Counted from the stretch's first letter, positions 8,982-17,844 are shown. The stretch is DNA of 64,000 nt from Mucilaginibacter empetricola (GCF_024808665.1 NZ_JANUBZ010000013.1:62001-126000), one strand, 5' to 3'. Notes: a model not told the origin generated them from the sequence alone. Program-made: numbers and translations.

Positions 8982-8989
8982 TTATAGAA

Positions 8990-9034
8990 CCAAGAATCAA
9001 GAGCCAATAAGACGTCTAAGCTCTTGATTCTTGG
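8990..9034. repeat. Inverted repeat between the Lrp gene and ung
   Basis: CCAAGAATCAAGAG (8990-9003) and its exact reverse complement (9021-9034) flank a 17-base loop, and a third partial copy (CTCTTGATTCT) starts at 9042. The site lies between converging genes. It could act as a bidirectional transcription end, but it has no clear T-run directly after the stem and looks like a dispersed intergenic repeat. Confidence 0.65.
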
Positions 9035-9062
9035 CTCTTAACTCTTGATTCTCGAATTTTTC

Positions 9063-9743
9063 CTAATGTATCTGCCAATCAATCGGCGTTTTACCTTCTT
9101 TTACCAGGTAATCATTTGCTTTTGAAAACGGTTTAGAGCCGTAAAAACCGCCACGATTTACTGATAGCGGCGATGGATGGATTGATTTTATCACCAAATG
9201 TTTTTTATCATCTATCAACACGCTTTTTGATTGCGCGTAACTTCCCCAAAGGATAAATACTACACCGTTGGTTTGGTCGGATATTTCTTGAATTACAGTG
9301 TCGGTAAACTGCTCCCACCCTTTTTTTTGATGAGACCCTGCCGTTGATGCTCTTACAGTAAGTGTAGCGTTCAGTAGCAGCACACCTTGTTCGGCCCATT
9401 CTGTCAGATCTCCGCTTTGTGGTATCTTAAAGCCTGGTATATCTGTGGCCAGTTCTTTATAAATGTTTTGCAACGATGGGGGTGTGGGTATGCCTTTTTG
9501 AACCGAAAAAGACAAGCCATGCGCCTGATTAGGGCCGTGATAAGGGTCCTGACCAAGTATAACCACCTTTACTTTGTTAAGTGGCGTTTTGTTAAATGCA
9601 TTAAAGATATCGGCTCCCTTAGGATAAATTTTATAACCGGCATCCTTTTCATCTTTCAAAAATTTCTTTAGCGAAACCATATAAGGTTTGCTGAATTCAT
9701 CCTCTAAAATTGCTAACCAGGAAGGCTCTAATTCTATTGACAT
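9063..9743 (-). CDS. ung: Uracil-DNA glycosylase (family 1)
   Basis: Ung removes uracil from DNA and starts base-excision repair. The 226-residue protein has the catalytic water-activating motif [18 protein letters not shown] (about residues 63-80) and the C-terminal [11 protein letters not shown] loop carrying the catalytic histidine. Length is that of family 1 enzymes (about 220-230). It is a single gene facing the Lrp regulator and divergent from the TPR protein. Confidence 0.97.
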   Translation of the reverse strand: MSIELEPSWLAILEDEFSKPYMVSLKKFLKDEKDAGYKIYPKGADIFNAFNKTPLNKVKVVILGQDPYHGPNQAHGLSFSVQKGIPTPPSLQNIYKELATDIPGFKIPQSGDLTEWAEQGVLLLNATLTVRASTAGSHQKKGWEQFTDTVIQEISDQTNGVVFILWGSYAQSKSVLIDDKKHLVIKSIHPSPLSVNRGGFYGSKPFSKANDYLVKEGKTPIDWQIH

Positions 9744-9815
9744 AAATCTTTATTATAATGTTGATTAAGCGTACAAATAAACGGATATTTGCATACTAAT
9801 TTAGTATTACATAAG

Positions 9816-10367
9816 ATGTCAAATTTAATAAGGTTAATTATTGCCTGTGTGATTATGGGTGCCGCCATTGCGCTTTGCGCTTTCGGTTTTTGGGGATGGG
9901 GCATATTGGTGTTGTTTTTAGGTGGAATTGTGCTGTTTAGTTATTTCTTTAATGAGAACATGATCATTGCTCAATGGTTTTTACGTAAAGAAAAATCAGA
10001 AAAAGCAGAAGAGTGGCTGTTGAAGATTACCGATTACGAGAAGCAATTAAATAAAAACCAACACGGTTATTATAATTTATTGATAGGGTTGATAGAATCG
10101 CGTAAATCGCCTTTAAAGTCAGAAAAATACTTTAAGAAATCGCTTGCGCTGGGTATGAAAATGTCGCATAATACGGCATTGGCTAAATTGAGTCTTGCTG
10201 GTATAGCGATGGCTAAGCGTAATAAGCGCGAGGCGCAAATGTATTTGCAGGAAGCAACTAAGGATGATAAGAATAAACTACTTAGCGACCAGATAAAAAT
10301 GATGAAGACTCAGATGGCGCAGATGGATAAACAACAGGTAGTAAGGGGCGGTTATCGTCAGTTTTAA
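9816..10367 (+). CDS. Membrane-anchored TPR-like hypothetical protein
   Basis: The protein of about 183 residues has a long hydrophobic N-terminal region (about residues 4-46, probably two membrane helices) and a soluble helical part. Its paired helices (AEEWLLKITDYEKQLNK..., KSEKYFKKSLALGMKM..., AKLSLAGIAMAKRNK...) resemble tetratricopeptide repeats, so it probably binds another protein. I chose the ATG at 9816 because the longer frame begins with a TTG at 9789 and adds non-hydrophobic residues before the membrane segment. Partner and function are unknown. Confidence 0.8.
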   Translation: MSNLIRLIIACVIMGAAIALCAFGFWGWGILVLFLGGIVLFSYFFNENMIIAQWFLRKEKSEKAEEWLLKITDYEKQLNKNQHGYYNLLIGLIESRKSPLKSEKYFKKSLALGMKMSHNTALAKLSLAGIAMAKRNKREAQMYLQEATKDDKNKLLSDQIKMMKTQMAQMDKQQVVRGGYRQF

Positions 10368-10412
10368 TAATATAAAAGCGGAGGCGCAATAATAAATTTA
10401 TTGCGTCTCTGC

Positions 10413-10625
10413 TTATTTCTCTTCTATTGAACTGTAATAGTCCGGTTCAGAAGAATGGTTTTGGTTTGGAGCAATATGCCTTTCAGTAATGAAAGAACTT
10501 TCATCTGAAGGATTAGCTACCTCAACCATTTTTAATAAACTCCTGATAAACGATAAATTAAAATTACTTCTGTTTAGTTTTATCAGGTATTCGTTTTCTG
10601 TTATTTCAAGAATTGAATTAGTCAT
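10413..10625 (-). CDS. Small hypothetical protein (70 aa)
   Basis: A 70-residue reading frame starts MTNSILEITENEYLIKLNR and continues with a basic, hydrophobic middle (FNLSFIRSLLKM) and a polar, Ser/Asn/Glu-rich tail. The first half looks like a short beta-strand/helix fold of the kind found in small Bacteroidota antitoxin-like proteins, but no toxin gene is next to it. Codon use is like that of its neighbours and it fills an otherwise empty stretch, so I favour a real gene. Function unknown. Confidence 0.55.
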   Translation of the reverse strand: MTNSILEITENEYLIKLNRSNFNLSFIRSLLKMVEVANPSDESSFITERHIAPNQNHSSEPDYYSSIEEK

Positions 10626-10930
10626 GCCTTTACTTATAAGTGTTTATCACAAGTATAGGCAACATAATTAATACCAAAGTTTCAGGTATTTTATCCTTTC
10701 GTTAATAAATTGTTATTAAGAATCAGATTATTAGTAGATTATTATTTATTAATGGGCTTGAAGTTTACTTATAAATAAAAAGGAGTATATCATTTTGATA
10801 TACTCCTTTTTATTTTGATAGACGATTAATTGCTTTGAGGCTTCCCTGTCAGCTCTGCTTTATTTCTCAGGCTCACCCAATATTATCATTTATTTAAACT
10901 ATATCGGTGCCGTCTTTTTATCAATCTTAA
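10626..10930. other. 305-base gene-free interval between the small gene and lysS
   Basis: I see no reading frame of note. The only clear signal is the terminator hairpin at 10777-10811. The stretch 10640-10770 is AT-rich and probably holds the promoter of the small leftward gene ending at 10413; I could not pick a convincing TAnnTTTG. Confidence 0.6.
10777..10811. terminator. Bidirectional terminator downstream of lysS
   Basis: AAAAAGGAGTATATC (10777-10791) pairs perfectly with 10797-10811 across a 5-base loop. A-rich and T-rich ends on both sides make it work in either direction. lysS ends 120 bases away, so this is its likely end. Confidence 0.8.
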
Positions 10931-12652
10931 TTATTCAAACCACGCCATCACCACTTCTTTAACCGGCATGGTAATATCTAACTTTAATTTTTTGCGCATT
11001 CCGCCTAAATCATTAAACACTTTATTAGGGTTGGCCGCTTTCAATTCTTCAACGGTATTAAAGCCCATTTTATTTAAAACAATTACCCATTCGGCAGGTA
11101 CACCGATATTTATGAAGTCGTCGGCAGTAACTACTTTGGCTTTCTTCTCAGGGCGCATCTGCGGGAAGAATAATACTTCCTGTATGGTGCTTTGATTGGT
11201 CATCAGCATTACCAGTCGATCAATACCAATACCCAATCCTGATGTAGGCGGCATGCCATATTCTAAAGCCCGTAAGAAGTCATCGTCCATCGCCATGGCT
11301 TCATCGTCACCACGACCGGCCAATATTAATTGTTCTTCCAGGCGTTCACGCTGATCAATCGGATCATTTAACTCCGAATAAGCGTTTGCTATTTCTTTAC
11401 CGTTTACAAACAGTTCAAAACGTTCAACCAGACCATCTTTAGTGCGATGCTTTTTAGCCAACGGGGTCATTTCAATCGGGTAATCGGTAATATAGGTGGG
11501 CTGTATCAGGTTTGCTTCAACTTTGGCACCGAAAATTTCGTCAATAAGCTTGCCTTTAGCCATTGTTGGATTCACTTCAATACCTAATTCCTTGCAGGTT
11601 TCGCGCAAGCCGGCTTCATCCATTGTTGAAACATCAATACCTGTATATTTCAAAATTGAATCGTACATGGACAGCTTTTCATAAGGCCCGGCAAAGTTAA
11701 TTTCATTACCGCCAACCTGCACTACCGGGATACCGTGAACTGCGCGGGTTACTGTTTCCAGGCACTCTTCAACCATTGCCATCATCCAGGTATAATCCTT
11801 GTAGGCTACATATATTTCCATACTGGTAAACTCAGGATTATGGGTTCTATCCATTCCCTCATTACGAAACATTTTACCAAATTCATACACCCCGTCAAAA
11901 CCGGCAACTATTAAACGTTTTAAGTATAATTCGTTGGCTATGCGCAAAAATAAAGGCATATCCAGCGTATTATGATGCGTTGCAAACGGACGGGCTGCGG
12001 CGCCACCATGCACAGGTTGTAATATCGGTGTCTCTACTTCCAGCCAGCCTTGTTTGTTAAAATACTCGCGCATGCTGCTGATCACCTTTGTGCGTTTAAT
12101 GAAGATCTGTTTAAATTCAGGATTTACAGTAAGGTCAACATAACGTTGACGGTAGCGTAACTCGGGATCGGTAAAACCATCGTGTATATTGCCATCATCG
12201 TCGCGTTTAACAACAGGGAGCGGTTTTAATGATTTAGATAATAAAATAAATTCCTGTACGTGTACAGATATCTCACCAGTCTGGGTTAAAAATACATACC
12301 CCTTTACCCCAATATAATCGCCCAGGTCAAGGAGTTTCTTGAATACGGTATTGTATAAAGTTTTGTCCTCATCAGGGCAAATATCATCCCGTTTAATATA
12401 AATCTGGATGCGACCTGTTGAGTCCTGCAGCTCGGCAAATGAAGCACTGCCCATAATACGGCGGGTCATCACACGGCCTGCAAGGGTTACCTGCTTATAA
12501 GTATCCGGAAATTTTTCAAAATTATCGGTAATGTCCTGCGCAAAGGCAGTAACCTTATATTCTTCTGCCGGATAAGGGTTTATCCCTAAAGCGCGCAGTT
12601 GCTGTAATGATTCGCGGCGAAAAATTTCCTGTTCGGATAGTGCAATACTCAT
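10931..12652 (-). CDS. lysS: Lysyl-tRNA synthetase (class II)
   Basis: LysS attaches lysine to tRNA-Lys. The 573-residue protein has an N-terminal OB-fold anticodon domain (about 55-160), motif 2 around [20 protein letters not shown] (about 262-281) and motif 3 [12 protein letters not shown] near residue 470. Bacterial LysS is usually about 500 residues. Here about 70 more follow the catalytic core (from about 503), with a short helix-hairpin-helix-like segment ([20 protein letters not shown]). I believe related Bacteroidota enzymes share this tail. Apparently a single-gene transcript. Confidence 0.97.
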   Translation of the reverse strand: MSIALSEQEIFRRESLQQLRALGINPYPAEEYKVTAFAQDITDNFEKFPDTYKQVTLAGRVMTRRIMGSASFAELQDSTGRIQIYIKRDDICPDEDKTLYNTVFKKLLDLGDYIGVKGYVFLTQTGEISVHVQEFILLSKSLKPLPVVKRDDDGNIHDGFTDPELRYRQRYVDLTVNPEFKQIFIKRTKVISSMREYFNKQGWLEVETPILQPVHGGAAARPFATHHNTLDMPLFLRIANELYLKRLIVAGFDGVYEFGKMFRNEGMDRTHNPEFTSMEIYVAYKDYTWMMAMVEECLETVTRAVHGIPVVQVGGNEINFAGPYEKLSMYDSILKYTGIDVSTMDEAGLRETCKELGIEVNPTMAKGKLIDEIFGAKVEANLIQPTYITDYPIEMTPLAKKHRTKDGLVERFELFVNGKEIANAYSELNDPIDQRERLEEQLILAGRGDDEAMAMDDDFLRALEYGMPPTSGLGIGIDRLVMLMTNQSTIQEVLFFPQMRPEKKAKVVTADDFINIGVPAEWVIVLNKMGFNTVEELKAANPNKVFNDLGGMRKKLKLDITMPVKEVVMAWFE

Positions 12653-12669
12653 GTTTCTAAATAAAGGTG

Positions 12670-12677
12670 CAAAAATA
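12670..12677 (-). promoter_or_regulatory. Candidate -7 promoter element of lysS
   Basis: TATTTTTG on the minus strand fits TAnnTTTG and lies 17 bases upstream of the lysS ATG at 12652. The direct repeats GATTAGTGACTAGAGATTAG begin immediately upstream. Confidence 0.45.
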
Positions 12678-12735
12678 GTGATTAGTGACTAGAGATTAGA
12701 GATTAGTTTTTAAAAAAGTCAGGAAGTCAGCAGCG
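12676..12735. repeat. Short direct repeats upstream of lysS
   Basis: The interval contains back-to-back variants of a heptamer-like phrase (GATTAGT GACTAGA GATTAGA GATTAGT) and then AAGTCAGG AAGTCAG. It is non-coding and lies between divergent promoters. Similar phrase repeats of other wording occur in several gaps in this window. Confidence 0.55.
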
Positions 12736-12774
12736 TTCAAAAAGGAAATGTGTTGAGAACTGGAATTTCGTTAG

Positions 12775-12806
12775 TTTGTCAAATTATAACAGGTATTATA
12801 TCTTTG
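12775..12806 (+). promoter_or_regulatory. Promoter of the HAD phosphatase gene
   Basis: TTTG (12775-12778), 20 bases, then TATCTTTG (12799-12806): a full match to the Bacteroidota two-part promoter. The -7 element ends 4 bases before the ATG at 12811, which predicts a leaderless message. Confidence 0.7.
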
Positions 12807-12810
12807 AATA

Positions 12811-13494
12811 ATGGATTTGAAAGTTATTGCATTTGATGCTGATGATACTTTATGGGTAAATGAGCCCTATTTCAGACAAACAGAAGAACGGTTTTATGAG
12901 TTATTGGGCGAATATTCAACTCAGCGTGAATTGGAGCGCGAGTTGCTTAAAATTGAGATCGAAAATTTGTCTTTATATGGTTATGGCATAAAAGGCTTTA
13001 TACTTTCGATGATTGAAACGGCATTAAAAGTAACAGATAATAATATTAGTGCTGTTATCATCAATCAGATAATAGATTTAGGTAAACAAATGCTCAACCA
13101 GCCTATCGAATTGTTAGATGGGGTAGAAGATGTACTGCAATCTTTAAAAAGAAAATATCGCCTGGTAGTGGCTACAAAAGGCGATCTGCTTGATCAGGAA
13201 CGAAAATTAAGGAAATCAGGCTTAAGTCATTATTTTCACCATATTGAAATTATGTCTGAAAAAGATGATACCAATTATATTAAACTGATACGGCATTTGG
13301 ATATAAAACCTGAAGAATTAATGATGGTAGGTAACTCATTAAAAAGTGATATTCTGCCTGTTTTAAATATAGGGGGGTATGCGGTTCACGTACCTTACCA
13401 TATTACCTGGGCGCATGAACATATTGAGGACAGTATTAATAATGAAAGATTTAACAACGTAGAACGGATTGCAGATATACTGGAGTTTTTGTAG
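12811..13494 (+). CDS. HAD-superfamily hydrolase
   Basis: The 227-residue protein has the haloacid dehalogenase motif I DADDTLW (residues 9-15; nucleophile Asp9, acid/base Asp11), motif II around VVATKGD, the lysine region and motif III MVGNSLKSD. A helical cap domain sits between motifs I and II, as in C1-type phosphatases of the phosphoglycolate phosphatase/YjjG kind. It probably removes phosphate from a small metabolite; the substrate cannot be read from sequence. It is an isolated gene with its own promoter and terminator. Confidence 0.88.
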   Translation: MDLKVIAFDADDTLWVNEPYFRQTEERFYELLGEYSTQRELERELLKIEIENLSLYGYGIKGFILSMIETALKVTDNNISAVIINQIIDLGKQMLNQPIELLDGVEDVLQSLKRKYRLVVATKGDLLDQERKLRKSGLSHYFHHIEIMSEKDDTNYIKLIRHLDIKPEELMMVGNSLKSDILPVLNIGGYAVHVPYHITWAHEHIEDSINNERFNNVERIADILEFL

Positions 13495-13509
13495 ATAAGT
13501 ATAAAAAAA

Positions 13510-13526
13510 GCCGTTCATTGAACGGC
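13510..13526. terminator. Terminator between the HAD gene and the acyl-CoA ligase
   Basis: GCCGTT-CATTG-AACGGC forms a tight GC-rich hairpin preceded by seven A residues, so it ends leftward transcripts with a U-run. It lies between two converging genes; the T-run on the rightward side is weak (CTCTTAT). Confidence 0.7.
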
Positions 13527-13565
13527 CTCTTATGTCTATAAGAAAAGATAAATAAAAAATCAAAA

Positions 13566-15479
13566 TTAATCAGCTTCTGCTTCCTGCAAATACATCTCAT
13601 CAATCTGATCGGCATATTTCTTTTCTATTACCTTACGCTTCGCTTTTAAGGTGGGAGTGATCTCACCTTCTTCCATACTGAATGGGTTGCGTTTTACCTT
13701 AAAGTTTTTGATGCGTTCAAATTTTGCCAACTCGTGCGATTGTCTCTTAATATCCTGGCTAATCCAGTTAACAATCTCCTGATCTTCAATAAATAGATCA
13801 GGTTTTTCAAAGTATTCGTTAGATAGATTAAATGTTTCCTGCAGCGTTTCCCTCGCAGGTACAACAATGGCGGTTATGTATTCGCGTTTATCACCTACTA
13901 AAAATATCTGTTCAATTTTAGGGCTCTTTAAATAGGTGTTTTCTACCGGCGTAGGGTAAATGTTTTTACCATATGCATTTACCAACATGTTTTTTAAACG
14001 ATCTGTAATTTGCAGGTTGCCGCGGTAAAAACGGCCTATATCTCCGGTATGGAACCAACCGTCCTTATCAATTACTGATGCTGTTTCTTCTGGTTTATTC
14101 CAGTAGCCTTTCATTACACAATGACCGCGTACTATGATTTCGCCTTCTTCTGATTCAAAATCCTGCTTAAAGGACTCGTAAGTTTGAATGGTATAGATTT
14201 TTTGAGTATCGTAGTTTTGTATAGCAACTTCAATGCCCGGAATTATGCGGCCAACAGTGCCATAAATTATTCTGTCTGTTTCGGTTACAGACATCACAGG
14301 AGACGTTTCTGTCAAGCCAAAACCTTCCAGTACTTTTATACCCAGGTCACCAAAAAATTCACCGATATTTTTAGGTAAAGCGCCACCACCTGATAGCATG
14401 ATCTTTAAGCGGCCACCAGTTTTTTCTTTTATTTTGCTGAATACCAGCTTCTCGGCTATTTTATGCTGATTGCTCAATATAATTCCCGGCTTTTTACCCT
14501 GTTCTAATACTTCGCGATATTGCTTACCAATTTTTAGCGACCATAAAAATATTTTTGCTTTTGCACCACCTGCATCAGCGCCATTTTTCATTGCCCTGTC
14601 ATGAATACGTTCAAGCAAACGCGGAACGCAATTCATTACGTTTGGCCTTACTTCGGCCATGTTTTTAGCTAATAAGTCTAAACTTTGGGCAAAAGCAATC
14701 TGGCAACCCACAAATAGGCAAACATGGTAAGTAGCGGTGCGTTCAAATACATGCGAAAGCGGCAGGAAAGAAAGAAAAACGTCGTTTTTTTCGATGATCG
14801 GAATCTGTATTAAACACACTCTCGCATTTTCGGTAAGGTTGTAGTGTGTAAGCATTACGCCTTTTGGTGTCCCGGTTGTGCCTGAGGTATAAATAAGGCA
14901 TGAAATATCCGAAGGTAATATAGCTTCGCGGGCACTGTTTATCGCCGCTCTATGTTTGGTAACCATGGCTAACCCTTCGTCAATAACTTGTTTAAGGCCT
15001 ACAACTCCGGCATTAAGGTTTAATTTATCGGTGAGTTTTTCAAAATCATCAAACGCCGGTATAATGCGGATAAGCGCCGGGCAGCTGTTAGCTATTTTGG
15101 CAACTTTGCGCAGCAGAAAAGGATTGCCAACCAATATGGTTTTAGCTGCTGAATCATTTAAAATATATTCAATTTCGGCTTCCGAAAGGGTGGGATATAT
15201 GGAGGTATTTACGGCGCCCAATTGTTGCAAAGCTTGGTCGTAATAAACATAATCTGGGCCGTTTTCAATTATCAGCGCTAGGTGATCGTCTTTTTTTATA
15301 CCTATTTCAAGAAGCCATGCTGAAATGGCGTCGATTTTTTCCAGCGCCTGTTTGTAACTGATTTCAACCCAAACATTATTTACCTTATGGGTCATAAAAG
15401 TATGGGTATCCGGGTGGATATTTTTTACAACATTCCTTATTAACGACGGAATGGTTGATTGGTCAGTTGCAGTGCTCAT
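13566..15479 (-). CDS. Long-chain fatty-acid--CoA ligase (AMP-forming)
   Basis: This enzyme activates fatty acids to acyl-AMP and then acyl-CoA for beta-oxidation or lipid synthesis. The 637-residue protein shows the ATP/AMP signature YTSGTTGTPKGVMLTH (about residues 196-211), the GFGLTETSP motif (about 378-386), WFHTGDIG and the gate/linker region with the KNMLVNAYGKNIYP motif that holds the catalytic lysine. Length and the VFERTATYHVCLFVGCQIAFA segment fit the FAA1/FadD15-type long-chain subgroup. It is a single-gene unit. Confidence 0.92.
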   Translation of the reverse strand: MSTATDQSTIPSLIRNVVKNIHPDTHTFMTHKVNNVWVEISYKQALEKIDAISAWLLEIGIKKDDHLALIIENGPDYVYYDQALQQLGAVNTSIYPTLSEAEIEYILNDSAAKTILVGNPFLLRKVAKIANSCPALIRIIPAFDDFEKLTDKLNLNAGVVGLKQVIDEGLAMVTKHRAAINSAREAILPSDISCLIYTSGTTGTPKGVMLTHYNLTENARVCLIQIPIIEKNDVFLSFLPLSHVFERTATYHVCLFVGCQIAFAQSLDLLAKNMAEVRPNVMNCVPRLLERIHDRAMKNGADAGGAKAKIFLWSLKIGKQYREVLEQGKKPGIILSNQHKIAEKLVFSKIKEKTGGRLKIMLSGGGALPKNIGEFFGDLGIKVLEGFGLTETSPVMSVTETDRIIYGTVGRIIPGIEVAIQNYDTQKIYTIQTYESFKQDFESEEGEIIVRGHCVMKGYWNKPEETASVIDKDGWFHTGDIGRFYRGNLQITDRLKNMLVNAYGKNIYPTPVENTYLKSPKIEQIFLVGDKREYITAIVVPARETLQETFNLSNEYFEKPDLFIEDQEIVNWISQDIKRQSHELAKFERIKNFKVKRNPFSMEEGEITPTLKAKRKVIEKKYADQIDEMYLQEAEAD

Positions 15480-15797
15480 TAAAGTTTAATCAGGTTTTAT
15501 ATTAGCTAACAAAGCTAATTCTATTTTTTAAAAATTGAAAATGTTATTAAAGCGCACATCTGTTTGATTTTATGATTGTTTATTGCCTACATTTACATCA
15601 TAATTACTTTCACTACATATCAAATACGGATTACCAAAAATCCGACCTGCTAACAGGTAATATAGACACTGGTTTTTTACCGGTTTGTGTTTGTATTGTT
15701 CATTTTGTAATAAATCATTTAATAAACATTAATTAACAATAGAGCAGGGGGTGCATATTAACTATATGCCTGTACTGTTATAAATCTTCAAAATAAA
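15480..15797. other. 318-base gene-free interval with divergent promoters
   Basis: No reading frame of note. For the leftward ligase gene, TAGCTTTG (minus strand, 15510-15517) is a perfect TAnnTTTG about 31 bases from its start. For the rightward gene, TTTG (15563-15566) and TACATTTA (15588-15595) are 21 bases apart with one mismatch, which would give a leader of almost 200 bases. A small inverted repeat (CGGATT/AATCCG) lies near 15628-15645. Confidence 0.5.
15510..15517 (-). promoter_or_regulatory. Candidate -7 promoter element of the acyl-CoA ligase gene
   Basis: On the minus strand TAGCTTTG matches TAnnTTTG exactly. Predicted leader is about 25 bases. I found no clear TTTG at the expected -33 distance. 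Confidence 0.45.
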
Positions 15798-16535
15798 ATG
15801 GAAACTAAATCCAATAAAACAATAGTATTAGAGTGTTACCGGAAAATAATCCGCGATCTTGACCTTTTGTTAGTTGATGAATATATAAGGGAAGATTATA
15901 TTCAACATAGCCCAACGGTGAAAGATGGAAAAGCCGGATTGCTGGAAATGCTTGGTTTTTTAAAATCGTTACCCCAACCCGCAGAACACGGGTCGTCCCC
16001 AATTGTCAGGGTAGTAGCAGACGGTGATTTTGTTGCGGCTCACCTTGATATTAAATTTATGGGCAAACGCATGGCGGTAATTGATTTGTTTCGACTGCAA
16101 AATGGCTTGATTGCAGAGCATTGGGATGCTGGCCAGGCACAGCCTGAGGACGAGAACGGCTTAGTTACTATGACTAACGGAACTTCGATTATAGACGAAA
16201 AGGTAGATGGGGAAACAAATAAAGCTTTAATAAATGCGTTTTATAATGAGATTTCGGAAAGGGGACAGTCCGTAGAAATTGATAGATACATCGCCAAAGA
16301 CTATCTGGATCATGATCCGGATAGAGCGGTCCTTAATGTATCAGATCGCCAGGTTAAAGTACATCGCATAATTGCCGAAGGCGATTTTGTCGTGACACAA
16401 TGCGAATTTATCAACTCATCAGACAGATATGCTCATTACGATATATTCAGAATTGAGCAGGATAAAATTGTGGAGCATTGGTGTGTTAAACAAAAAGTGC
16501 CACTTACTATGGCACATACAAATGGTATGTTTTAA
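15798..16535 (+). CDS. Tandem SnoaL-like domain protein
   Basis: The 245-residue protein contains two copies of a SnoaL/NTF2-like cone fold. Copy 1 (about 5-118) has ECYRKIIRDLD, EYIREDYIQHSP, VVADGDFVAAH and IDLFRLQNGLIAEHWD. Copy 2 (about 137-235) repeats the order with NAFYNEISE, RYIAKDYLDHDP, IIAEGDFVVTQ and YDIFRIEQDKIVEHW, but lacks the middle KAGLLEMLGFLKSLPQP helix. Most such proteins are single-domain and dimerise, so this fusion may form an internal dimer. SnoaL-type enzymes act on small cyclic or carbonyl compounds; no substrate can be named. Confidence 0.85.
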   Translation: METKSNKTIVLECYRKIIRDLDLLLVDEYIREDYIQHSPTVKDGKAGLLEMLGFLKSLPQPAEHGSSPIVRVVADGDFVAAHLDIKFMGKRMAVIDLFRLQNGLIAEHWDAGQAQPEDENGLVTMTNGTSIIDEKVDGETNKALINAFYNEISERGQSVEIDRYIAKDYLDHDPDRAVLNVSDRQVKVHRIIAEGDFVVTQCEFINSSDRYAHYDIFRIEQDKIVEHWCVKQKVPLTMAHTNGMF

Positions 16536-16539
16536 AACA

Positions 16540-16567
16540 AAAAGAGGCGTCTCTCAGCGCCTCTTTT
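16540..16567. terminator. Bidirectional terminator
   Basis: AAAAGAGGCG (16540-16549) pairs perfectly with CGCCTCTTTT (16558-16567) over an 8-base loop, between the converging SnoaL and GG-leader peptide genes. Confidence 0.85.
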
Positions 16568-16578
16568 CAATGTTTTTA

Positions 16579-16803
16579 TCAATTATAATTGCCGCAAACC
16601 TGTCCCCATCCCTCTAACGGAGAACACTGGGATGTATAGCGTTCTATACAACTGACATAAGTAGCGTATAATGCGACGAAGTGACCACAATTAGGATCGC
16701 AGGATTCCCATACAGCGTTGCAGTCAACGCCGCCGCCGGCCTTAATTTTTGCTAATTCACTGCGAGTTAAAGCAGTTTGTTTAAGATCTTTTGAATTTTT
16801 CAT
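16579..16803 (-). CDS. Double-glycine-leader, six-cysteine peptide (candidate secreted peptide or RiPP precursor)
   Basis: The 74-residue product has a leader typical of Bacteroidota GG-type precursors: MKNSKDLKQTALTRSELAKI followed by KAGGG, with Gly23-Gly24(-Gly25) as the probable cleavage site. The rest (about 49 residues) is uncharged to mildly acidic, rich in aromatic residues, and has six cysteines (28, 35, 39, 52, 60, 70), which suggests disulfides or modified rings after export. Such leaders are cut by C39-peptidase ABC exporters; none is in this window. It is a lone gene between terminators. I do not recognise the core sequence, and activity is unknown. Confidence 0.7.
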   Translation of the reverse strand: MKNSKDLKQTALTRSELAKIKAGGGVDCNAVWESCDPNCGHFVALYATYVSCIERYTSQCSPLEGWGQVCGNYN

Positions 16804-16835
16804 TTCTGTTAAGGTTTAGTTAATTGTTATTAAAT

Positions 16836-16852
16836 ATAAACTTATAGTTTAT
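16836..16852. promoter_or_regulatory. Small palindrome upstream of the GG-leader peptide gene
   Basis: ATAAACT-TAT-AGTTTAT is a perfect 7-base-arm palindrome about 33 bases upstream of the peptide start, in an AT-rich region. It could be an operator, but a chance palindrome in AT-rich DNA is possible. Confidence 0.35.
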
Positions 16853-16933
16853 CTTATTAAAAAACAATAATAAGTATGAAAAATTATAATGTATTTTAAA
16901 AATGATCTGTAAAAACTGCAGAATTGGGGGAAT

Positions 16934-16966
16934 AAAAAAAGAGATGCTATTTGCATCTCTTTTTTT
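16934..16966. terminator. Bidirectional terminator downstream of the isc unit
   Basis: AAAAAAAGAGATGC (16934-16947) pairs with GCATCTCTTTTTTT (16953-16966) over a 5-base loop, 22 bases after the iscA-like stop. It ends the iscS-iscU-iscA transcript and separates it from the peptide gene. Confidence 0.85.
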
Positions 16967-16988
16967 ATTGTGACTACCTATTTGCAAT

Positions 16989-17315
16989 TTATACAGAGAA
17001 ACTTTCACCGCAACCACAAGTACGGCTGGCGTTAGGGTTGTTGAAGTTAAATCCTTTACCATTTAACCCGTCAGAAAAATCAAGCTCGGTACCGGCAAGG
17101 TAAAGGAACGATTTCATATCCAATGCTATGCGAACACCTTGATCTTCAAAAAACTGGTCGCCCTTTTTTATTTCATTATCAAAGTCCAGGTTATATGATA
17201 AACCTGAACAGCCACCACCCTGCACAGATACACGTAGAAAATAAGAAGCATCAAGCTCCGAATCCTGTATCAGATGTTCTATTTTATCTTTCGCTTTATC
17301 AGTTACTGTTACCAT
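16989..17315 (-). CDS. Iron-sulfur cluster assembly A-type carrier (IscA/SufA-like)
   Basis: A-type carriers pass Fe-S clusters from the scaffold to target enzymes. The 108-residue protein has the three ligand cysteines Cys36 (GGGCSGLSY) and Cys100/Cys102 (TCGCGESF) in the standard arrangement. It is the last gene of the iscS-iscU-iscA unit, 78 bases after iscU. The sequence does not decide between the IscA, SufA and ErpA names. Confidence 0.93.
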   Translation of the reverse strand: MVTVTDKAKDKIEHLIQDSELDASYFLRVSVQGGGCSGLSYNLDFDNEIKKGDQFFEDQGVRIALDMKSFLYLAGTELDFSDGLNGKGFNFNNPNASRTCGCGESFSV

Positions 17316-17393
17316 TTTATTATAGTCTCAAGTGCTGAGTCATAAGTCAATTTGTTTAACTCAATAAACAGCCCATAACTCACCAGGTATTTA

Positions 17394-17807
17394 TTAGTGA
17401 TGTACTTTTTCGCTTTCAATTGGCGCTAAGCCATTTTTAACGCGAAAGTCATTAATAGCCGCTTTAATAGCGTCTTCTGCCAATACAGAGCAGTGTATTT
17501 TTACCGGCGGTAATGCTAGCTCTTCAACAATATCCATGTTGTCAATTTTCATTGCATCGTCAATGCTTTTACCTTTAAGCCACTCTGTAGCTAATGATGA
17601 TGAAGCAATTGCTGATCCGCAACCAAATGTTTTGAATTTAGCGTCAGTAATCACGTTGTTATCATCAACCTGAATCTGCAGGCGCATAACGTCGCCGCAC
17701 TCAGGTGCACCAACTAAACCAGTTCCTACTTTGTGGCTGCTTTTATCCAAAGTGCCTACATTGCGGGGGTTAGTATAGTGATCGATTACTTTATCTGAAT
17801 ATGCCAT
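17394..17807 (-). CDS. iscU: Iron-sulfur cluster scaffold protein IscU
   Basis: IscU is the scaffold on which IscS-derived sulfur and iron are assembled. The 137-residue protein has the three cluster cysteines Cys37 (APECGDVM), Cys63 (FGCGSA) and Cys106 with His105 (KIHCSVLA). The LPPVKIHCS segment corresponds to the LPPVK motif recognised by the HscA-type Hsp70. Aspartate follows Cys37 at the usual spacing. Middle gene of the isc unit. Confidence 0.96.
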   Translation of the reverse strand: MAYSDKVIDHYTNPRNVGTLDKSSHKVGTGLVGAPECGDVMRLQIQVDDNNVITDAKFKTFGCGSAIASSSLATEWLKGKSIDDAMKIDNMDIVEELALPPVKIHCSVLAEDAIKAAINDFRVKNGLAPIESEKVHH

Positions 17808-17844
17808 AATTTTGATTTTATTAGTCTGTTATATTTTTTATAAA

